Position numbers and translations under genes: made by a program. Shown here in pieces: positions 36,545 to 44,000 of a stretch of 57,952 nucleotides of DNA. Below the pieces are notes generated by a model, which was not told the origin of the DNA, ran no database searches, and was given only the letters and a program-made list of their open reading frames with translations. The DNA comes from Polyangiaceae bacterium (GTDB taxonomy: Bacteria > Myxococcota_A > Polyangia > Polyangiales > Polyangiaceae). The stretch lies in NCBI GenBank assembly GCA_009780955.1, contig WQZB01000022.1:1-57952 (forward strand). The letters run 5' to 3'. Positions within the stretch are counted from its first letter, which is position 1; each line of letters starts with the position of its first letter.

Positions 36545-37408
36545 TTGGACCGCGCGCCAATTCGCTACGGATCTTCTGTACGTGTGCTGCTCGGCACACA
36601 CACACCGCGTCGCGCGACGTTACTTATTAAGCAACGCGCGCCTTGGTACGCAGCGTGCTCCGGCGCGCCGAAGCCGAGGTGCGTGCTGGTGGACAACAGG
36701 CAGAACGAGACAAAGGCACACAAGGTCTTAATCGCCGCGGGACGCTCGGAGGCGCGCCTGTCTGGTGAACTCACACGCCCTGCTTGTGCACGCGGGATTG
36801 TCATCGTTGCAAACGCACCGTCGCGCCGTGAAGTGCTGCGCGAGAAGGCATCATCGACGTCGGCAGTCATTGCAAGTATCGGTCTTCGCGCGGAGGTAAG
36901 CACACTCATCGTGGACCTTTTCACACCAGGGGAAGAGGCATGGGACCGCGACACGCCGCGGCCGTTCGTGGAAGAGGACGCGCACGTTCGCGGCGTGAGC
37001 CTTCACCTGCTTGCGCAGCGGCTTAGTGCAGCAACCGAATGGGTGCTTGCGGACGATACCCTTAGGCACTTGAAAATTGGCTATTATGGCACTGGTTTTG
37101 GTGCGGCCGCGGCACTTGTCACCGTAAGCACGCGAACCGAGGTCTGCGCCGTTGTGTCGGTTGGGGGAAGGCCAGATCTCGCAGGACCTGCACTCGAATC
37201 TGTGCGCGTCCCAACGCTTTTCATCGTGGCAGAGAGCACGGCTGACAACGATCCGCTGCTCGCGCAAGCACGAAGTGCACGCCGCCGCCTCAAAACGAAC
37301 AGCGAGCTTTGCATCGTGCGCGGCGCGGGGCCGTGCTTCGAAGGGCCGGGCGGGACGGAAGATCTTGCCCGCCTTGCAAGCGAGTGGTTCGCCAAGCACT
37401 TCGGGTGA
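36545..37408 (+). CDS. dienelactone hydrolase-like alpha/beta protein with altered nucleophile elbow
   Basis: Up to 287 aa; the start is uncertain because the fold only begins near residue 60 (VLIAAGRSEARLSGELTRPA). From there it follows alpha/beta hydrolases of the dienelactone-hydrolase-like group: VSTLIVDLFTPGEE, then ADDTLRHLKIGYYGTGFGAAAALV, then VPTLFIVAESTADND. In relatives the elbow is G-A-S-T-G-A-A-A-A; here it is G-T-G-F-G-A-A-A-A, so the nucleophilic Ser is Gly. It may be inactive or a binding protein. The next gene starts 43 bases on. Confidence 0.6.
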   Translation: MDRAPIRYGSSVRVLLGTHTPRRATLLIKQRAPWYAACSGAPKPRCVLVDNRQNETKAHKVLIAAGRSEARLSGELTRPACARGIVIVANAPSRREVLREKASSTSAVIASIGLRAEVSTLIVDLFTPGEEAWDRDTPRPFVEEDAHVRGVSLHLLAQRLSAATEWVLADDTLRHLKIGYYGTGFGAAAALVTVSTRTEVCAVVSVGGRPDLAGPALESVRVPTLFIVAESTADNDPLLAQARSARRRLKTNSELCIVRGAGPCFEGPGGTEDLARLASEWFAKHFG

Positions 37409-37450
37409 GTTGGTTCCAACGGAGCTTGCACATGCTACCGTGCAAGCATC

Positions 37451-38461
37451 ATGGTTTGGCCTTGGCGAACTCACACGCGGCGACGCGCCTGGTTCAAAGC
37501 GTTGGTTGCGGTGGCGATCATCGCCGGCCCCTTCACGCTGCCGCGGCAAACGTATGCCTTTTGTCGAACGACAACCGATCCGATCCCGGAAAATTTCCCA
37601 GTTTTGACCCAGTGCTACACCGGTGGACTACCGCTTTTCTGGCGAAATGCGTGCGTGGGATACAGCATCAACCGTAGCGTGACGAGCAACATGACGCTCG
37701 ACACGGCAACGACGATCATCGACAAGGCGTTCGCCACTTGGTCGAACACCACATGCCCTGCGTCGGGCGATAAGGTTGGCATCACGGCCGACGATCTTGG
37801 ACCGGTCGATTGTGACGAGGTCAACTTCAACCCGAACGGTCCAAACCAGAACGTCATCATTTTCCGAGATAGCTGGCCGTACAACGATCCGTACAACACG
37901 CTCGGTCTCACAACCGTCACGTTTAACGTCAACACGGGCGAGATCGTCGATGCAGATATGGAACTCAACGCAACAGGCGCCAAGCTCACGACAACCGATT
38001 CAGTGCCTTCAACCGGCTACGATTTGCAAAGCATTGTCACGCACGAGGCCGGACACTTCTTCGGGCTTGCACACTCCACGAACCCGGACGCAACCATGTA
38101 TCCGGCCTACACACCAGGAACTTCATCGCTGCGTGAACTCACGTCCGACGACATTGCGGGCATCTGTTCGATCTATCCGGATGTGACCGAACGCACCGTG
38201 GACACCTCCGTCATCGCGAGCGGCATTCTCGCGGCAGGGCCGTGCGATCCAACACCAAAACACGGCTTCACATCGTCGTGCGATGCCGCGAGTCCGTCGG
38301 AGTCGTCAAAAGGCTGCTCGGTCGGCGCTACTTCATCGAACTCGCAGTCATCAGGCTTCGCGCTCGGACTCGTCCTAGCCAGCGTAGCCGCTGCAATCCG
38401 CCGTCGAATGGGGCAGACACGGGGGTCTGCCCCTACGACCAATCAAAACGCATATTCGTAG
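37451..38461 (+). CDS. secreted metzincin (matrixin-like) metalloprotease with MYXO-CTERM-like tail
   Basis: 336 aa. Signal peptide after an Arg-rich start (RRRAWFKALVAVAIIAGP). Zinc motif THEAGHFFGLAHS (HExxHxxGxxH) and a Met-turn DATMYP mark the metzincin clan. Mature part has several Cys. The C-terminus carries GCSVG, then a membrane helix (SGFALGLVLASVAAAI) and RRR, which is the MYXO-CTERM sorting layout of the Myxococcota. The last 14 or so residues beyond RRR are encoded by an inserted hairpin repeat, and the stop TAG is its last part. Probably exported and surface-anchored. Confidence 0.85.
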   Translation: MVWPWRTHTRRRAWFKALVAVAIIAGPFTLPRQTYAFCRTTTDPIPENFPVLTQCYTGGLPLFWRNACVGYSINRSVTSNMTLDTATTIIDKAFATWSNTTCPASGDKVGITADDLGPVDCDEVNFNPNGPNQNVIIFRDSWPYNDPYNTLGLTTVTFNVNTGEIVDADMELNATGAKLTTTDSVPSTGYDLQSIVTHEAGHFFGLAHSTNPDATMYPAYTPGTSSLRELTSDDIAGICSIYPDVTERTVDTSVIASGILAAGPCDPTPKHGFTSSCDAASPSESSKGCSVGATSSNSQSSGFALGLVLASVAAAIRRRMGQTRGSAPTTNQNAYS

Positions 38462-38552
38462 GGGCGTATGGCCATACGCCCCTCACGCAATCGCCAATAA
38501 AACGCATCAAAACGCATATTCGTAGGGGCGGCCCCCTGTGGCCGCCCTTTTT
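38409..38552. repeat. three GTAGGGGCG-type hairpins in tandem; the last is a likely terminator
   Basis: Hairpins at 38409-38435 (GGGGCAGAC/GTCTGCCCC), 38458-38484 (GTAGGGGCGTATGG/CCATACGCCCC) and 38522-38545 (GTAGGGGCGGCC/GGCCGCCC). The last is followed by TTTTTA, so it looks like an intrinsic terminator. Spacers share CAAAACGCATATTC with the pair at 35659-35735. They cover the 3' end of the metalloprotease gene and end just before the convergent pbpC stop. Confidence 0.75.
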
Positions 38553-38555
38553 ATG

Positions 38556-41042
38556 TCACCTAACGCTGATGGCGGCGCGGCCCAGCCTCGCCGCGCGATC
38601 GGCGTTGGAGGGACGCACCTCGAGCAGGTGATCGCCCCGACTGATGGCCACGCGCGCACGATAGGGAGAGTCAAGGCGCGCAGTAGCACGCCCGTCGAGC
38701 ATGAGTACGAGCGGCTCGCTCGGGGGCAAGCCATGCGTCTGCACGACAACATCGATTGCGTCGTTTGTTGCAGCCGCGCGGCCACGTTCGGCAATCAGCA
38801 CAGCGCCGTCGACCGGCGCAACGAGCTCGATCTGCGGCTGTTCGGCGGCGCTGGGGGCGCAGCCGGGAACACGCGATCCGACGAACCAAGGAATTCCATG
38901 CGGATCGCTTCCGGGTGCCCCCATTGGCTTGGTTTCCAGCCATCGCGCAAAACTGTCAGGCAAGATCCCAATGGTCACATTTCCGTGGTGGTTGCATATA
39001 TAAGGAGGCTCACCGGGTGGTGCGGACCGCACGCTTGCCCACTGGTGCACGTGGCAGGTGGCAGTGGGTGCATGACCACGCGGAAACACGCGGTGAACTC
39101 GATCGGGACATGCGGCTCCTGCCCGCTCACCCGAGAGCGGACAGACAGCGGCGTCTTCGAGAAGATCGGCGGGCGCGAGTGGCGCGCGAGCTTTCACGTC
39201 ACGCATGGCACGCTTCATTGCATCGAAGAAAAGTGGACCAGCACCAACAGCACCGGTGAGTTTGCGCGTGGGCGATCCGTCGGCGTTGCCTGTCCACACG
39301 ACCACGGTGCGCTCGCGCGTGTATCCGCACGTCCACGCGTCGCGGTACGAGGTGCTTGTGCCGGTTTTCACGGCAACGGGATAGTCGAACTCGAATGGAC
39401 CGCGCGCGCGAAGACCTCGAATGCGCGCGAACGGATCGGACAGTGCATCGGTTGCAGCCGCAACGGCCGACGCCTCGAAAATGCGCTCTCCACCAAGGGA
39501 CGCGGCCGCCCCTTCACCCGCGAGCTCGTGAACGCGAATGTGTTCGCCGCCACGCGCCAAGGTGACGTACGCCTCGGCAAGTTCGAGCGGCGTGACTTCG
39601 GCGCTGCCGAGAGCGATCGACAACCCATAGCGCTCGGCGCCGCCTGCAAGAGGAAGCCCTGCGCCTCGAAGAACGGCGACGACATCTTTTGCGCCGATCT
39701 CGGCTGCAAGCTTGACGGCCGGCACGTTGAGGCTTCCTGCGAGCGCTTCACGCGCAGAAATAGGCCCGAGAAACGTGCCGTCAAAGTTTTCAGGTGCATA
39801 TCCGCGGCCTGCGTTCGCGCCGAACTCGGTTGGAACGTCGGCGAGCATTTGCATTGGAGAAACGCCCTTCTCAAAGGCTCGTGCGTAGATGAATGGCTTC
39901 AGCGTCGAACCCGGCTGCCTGGGTGCGCGCACCAGATCGACCATGCCGGCAATGCGTGTGTTCGAAAACGATGCGCTGCCAATCTCAGAAAGGACTTCAC
40001 CCGTAAGGTTATCGACCACAACGACCGCAACGGTGCTTGCACCTCGTGCTGCAAGACGATCGGCATGGGTGCGTACGAGCGCTTCGAGATCGGACTGCAA
40101 GTCGAAGTCGAGGGTTGTGCGGACCTCGGGACGATGGCCATTTTTTGCGCGTGCGAGCACCAGATGCGGCGCGAGGAAAGGGCGCGGGGCGTGCGCGTCG
40201 CGCAGCTCGATGGCTTCTGCGAGCCCGCGATCGCGATCGGCCATAGACACGAGCCCGCGCCGATGCATCTCATGGAGCAACGCGCGCTGACGGCGAATGG
40301 CCCGGTCACGATGCCGGTAAGGATCGAGCGCGCTCGGGGCGCGCGGAAGCACCGCAAGCAGTGTGGCCTGCGCAAGGGACAGATCGCGTGCGTGCACGCC
40401 GAAGTAGCCGAGCGCCGCGGCCTCTGGGCCGGCAAGGCCGCGGCCATAGTCGAGTCGATTCAGGTACGCTTCGAGGATTTCGTTTTTCGACGCGTGCGCT
40501 TCGAGGTTCTGCGCGCGCGCCATTTCTCGAATTTTTTCGGTCACGGTTCGCGGGCGCGCTCGGCCTCGATAGTCGAGGCGCTTGACGAGCTGCTGGGTGA
40601 TGGTGCTCCCGCCCGAGATGACGGAGCCGTGCATCACGTCGGATGCAAGCGCGCGGAGCACGGCGATGCGATCGATGCCGTCATGATCGTAAAATCGTCT
40701 GTCTTCGCTTGCGATCGTCGCAAGAACGAGGCGCTGCCCCATGTCGTCAAGCTTCTGCGGCTGCCCGCGAAGCCCGTCAGCCGAGGGCCGCTCGCCAAGC
40801 ACCCGGCCGTCACGCGCGAGCACGCGTGTTGCCACGATCCACGAGGTGTCGGCGAGTCGTGCTTCGGGTGAGCCCACGCGCAAACGCACCACGCGCCAAC
40901 AGACCCATACTCCGAGCGCAGCGAGAGCCACGATGCCTGCACATCGCATTGCAAGACGCCTCGTCATACGCGTCATTCGAATCATTCGCGTACGACACGC
41001 AATACGCACTCGGATGGCAGCGGCGGCTGACGCGATGGTCAT
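38556..41042 (-). CDS. pbpC: penicillin-binding protein 1C
   Basis: 828 aa. One membrane helix near residues 33-50, then glycosyltransferase domain (ASEDRRFYDHDGID, GGSTITQQLVKRL), transpeptidase domain (QPGSTLKPFIYARAF, SLNVPAVK, AVKTGTSTSYRDAW) and a C-terminal BiPBP domain. It polymerises and possibly crosslinks peptidoglycan. The ATG at 41042 overlaps the TGA of the alpha-2-macroglobulin gene by four bases, which decides the start; later Met codons (MIRMTRMTRRL) could also serve. The pairing with a bacterial alpha-2-macroglobulin is the widespread arrangement, thought to guard the cell wall and periplasm after breaches. Confidence 0.92.
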   Translation of the reverse strand: MTIASAAAAIRVRIACRTRMIRMTRMTRRLAMRCAGIVALAALGVWVCWRVVRLRVGSPEARLADTSWIVATRVLARDGRVLGERPSADGLRGQPQKLDDMGQRLVLATIASEDRRFYDHDGIDRIAVLRALASDVMHGSVISGGSTITQQLVKRLDYRGRARPRTVTEKIREMARAQNLEAHASKNEILEAYLNRLDYGRGLAGPEAAALGYFGVHARDLSLAQATLLAVLPRAPSALDPYRHRDRAIRRQRALLHEMHRRGLVSMADRDRGLAEAIELRDAHAPRPFLAPHLVLARAKNGHRPEVRTTLDFDLQSDLEALVRTHADRLAARGASTVAVVVVDNLTGEVLSEIGSASFSNTRIAGMVDLVRAPRQPGSTLKPFIYARAFEKGVSPMQMLADVPTEFGANAGRGYAPENFDGTFLGPISAREALAGSLNVPAVKLAAEIGAKDVVAVLRGAGLPLAGGAERYGLSIALGSAEVTPLELAEAYVTLARGGEHIRVHELAGEGAAASLGGERIFEASAVAAATDALSDPFARIRGLRARGPFEFDYPVAVKTGTSTSYRDAWTCGYTRERTVVVWTGNADGSPTRKLTGAVGAGPLFFDAMKRAMRDVKARAPLAPADLLEDAAVCPLSGERAGAACPDRVHRVFPRGHAPTATCHVHQWASVRSAPPGEPPYICNHHGNVTIGILPDSFARWLETKPMGAPGSDPHGIPWFVGSRVPGCAPSAAEQPQIELVAPVDGAVLIAERGRAAATNDAIDVVVQTHGLPPSEPLVLMLDGRATARLDSPYRARVAISRGDHLLEVRPSNADRAARLGRAAISVR

Positions 41043-44000
41043 TGGATATGAACGATCGCGGCGTCGCTGTAACCGTCGCTGCCCGGTTCGTACATAAGCT
41101 CACCGCTGGCCGGCGGCAGAGTGAAGGTACCTGGAGTTGTCGCGCGCACGAGATACGTTGCGTATTGCGCACGATCGGACGAGTAGGGACCGAAGAACAC
41201 GTGATTGAAGTAGATTTGCACCTTGTCGTCACGCAAGTCGATGTGGCTTGGTGGTGTCATGCTGCCCCTCAAAGCAAGGGAAAATGGATGGCTTTTCCCT
41301 GATGAGAGGCTCGCGGTCGTCGACAAATTAGGATCGATTGGCTCGAAGCCTGCCGGAAGCCTGTCGATCACGGCCAGATAGCCAAGGCGGTATTCGGTGA
41401 TCTTCGGCAGCTCGATGCGCAAAGCAACGCGCACGATGTCGCCGGCTTTCACGTTGGCAAGGTCAATGGCATCGCCCTGCTCGTTGCTAAAGACACGGTG
41501 GATGCTGAGCCCCACCGGACCGCGCCGCGCGAGCCGCGTTCCGGCTGCGTTGAGCGGCCTTTTGTATTGTGCATCAATTGCAAATGCGCTCGCGATCTTT
41601 GCGTTACCCTTCAAAGTCAACGTCACGACTTTGCCGCGTAGCTCTCGCAGCGGCACGCGCACCTCTTTGTTGTCGCCACCAAGGCTTCGAAATGTTTCTT
41701 GTGCCTTTCCATCGACACGCACCGTAACGTTGACACCACCTTTCGGGCTGCGCGTGCCAAGGGTATCGGCGAGCGCCGTAAGCGACCATGCGGTGCTCTG
41801 CGTTGTCCAGCGTTCGATGCCCTTGACGAGCCGGCTCGCCAACACCAACGCAAGCTTCGAATTTTTGCGGAGCCGATTGAGCGCAATCAATGCCTGCGCG
41901 CGATCGCGATCTTCAGAGCCCCAGTAGGCCCAGTCGTGCTCGCCGTGTTTGCGCGCCACCACCGTGCCGTCTTCTTTGAAAGAAGCCTCGAGCTTGTCGA
42001 GCACCTCTTTGACTCGGTCTTCTTGCTTTGGCAGCGACGAGAGCGCCAACGCCAGGCTGCCAAGCCCGAAGACATCGAGTTTATCAAGTGCATCATACAA
42101 GCTATCGGCCGACGATTCGGGCAGCGCCTTGCTTTGGGCCAGGACTGCGGCAATGGCCACGCGCACGTTGGGTGTCTCGCCACCCGATTCGAGCTGGGTG
42201 ACGAGGTACTTGGTGATGTGATCGATGAGCTTTGGTTTCTCGATGCCGATCTCTTTTGCGCGAACGAGAGCGGTCATCGCGTAGGCCGTTCCGTACACGT
42301 TTGGCTCTGAGTCGCCTGGCCAATAGCCAAGGCCCCCCATTGGGGTCTCCATGGTTGCAAGGCGCGCAACGCCAGCCTCGATGCGCTTTCGAATCTCCGC
42401 GTCGTCCATTGGCGCTGCTGCGGCCCACGGCAAGATCGTTCGCGCTGCAAGCAGCGGCAGCGTGCTCGACGTTGTCTGCTCGACACACCCATGCGGGTAG
42501 TCGAGCAAGTAGCCGATGCGCTTGCCGAGCTCGGGATAAAGCGCGGAGCCTACTTTGATCGACATGGCGGCGTCGTCGTCGAAGGTTGCGTCACCGGGGA
42601 TCGCAACGCGCACTTCTTGATTTTCGGTAAAAGCACCAGAAATCATGGGGTGCTCCTTAATGCCAGGTTCGTCGATGCGAAGTGGGATTTCGACCACGTC
42701 TTTGGCTTTGCCACCCGACTCGAGCAAAAAGCGCATGCTACGGGTGCCCGTGCGATCGGCCACCATTTTCGCGGACACGCGCTGGCTGTCGTGCGGAGCA
42801 AGCGTGACATCGCTCACTTGATCGGCCACGGTGACTTTGGCCTGCACGGCCGCGTCGGTGTTGTTGTGCACCATGGCGGCGGCTTCGAACGTGTCGCCGC
42901 GAAGGGCGAAGCGCGGCATGACGGGCTCGAGCATCAGCGACTTGGTTACTGTGAAGCTCGATTCCGCCGAACCTCCACGCCCGAGATCGTCAAGGACAAC
43001 GGCCATCATGCGAAACTCGGTGAGGTTGTCGGGAAGTTTTACCTTCGCCGACACACGCCCACTCTCGTCAGTCGTAAGGTTGGGAAGCCACGCGGCCGTT
43101 TCAACGAAGTTCTTTCGCACGTCGACCGTGTCTGGCTCCATCGGGCCGCCACCACCTGCAACATGCGCCTTGTCACGACGCGTGATCATGAAACCGCGGC
43201 TGTCGGTGATGAAGAAATCGAGTGCGCGTCCTTTTCGAAGCTCGGTTGACGGATCGATGGCATGAAACGAGGTCATTCGCAGAACACCTTCGTCGACCAC
43301 GGCGAGCGTGACGTCCGCGTTCTTTACCGGCGCGCCGCCCTTGGTGACCTCAATGCTGATCTCGGCGTCATCTTTCGCTTCGTATTGCTTTTTCGCACTA
43401 GAAACGAGCACATCGAGTTTCTCGTCCGCAGCAGAAACGGGGATGCGCACGGCTCCTACGCGATAGTCGGCCTCGGTTTCGCCGATGGGGAGCAGCGTGA
43501 CCACAGCGTGCGTCCATGGGGCGTTCGCCGCGCTCAAGGGGATGTCGAAAGTGACGCTTCGGCCTTCGAAGCGCTTGCTCTCTTGCCGCAAGATCCCGCC
43601 CTGCTCAACGGTGAGTAGCGCGGTCGCTTTCGAGTACGGACTCGGCACGAAGATTTTCGCAACGTCGCCGCTTTTGTACTTCGCGCGGTCGAGCACGAGC
43701 TGCACGGTTTTTCCAGCCGACGGCACGCCGCTCGGTTCCGTCTCGTCCCATGGGCCCGCGGCCCAGTACCATGACGATGCACCGTCACGACCATCGATGC
43801 TCGTCGTGATGCGGTAACTGCCACCCTTGCCCACGGGCAGCTCGCAAGACGTTGGTGTTATCGCGCTTACGACTTCGCATGCGCCAATGGTGCTCGCAAC
43901 GTTTTTCCATTGCTCGATGGTTGCGCCGCTTTCGGCTTTGCCGGCCGTGCGCGTCCAGGTAAGCCGATCGATGCGGGCTTTGACCTTGGCGCCGGTTATT

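Noticed and set aside
38538..40871. Plus-strand frame of 777 codons opposite pbpC
   Set aside because: Mirror of a gene with complete transglycosylase and transpeptidase motifs; the frame is Arg/Cys/His rich and has no domain.
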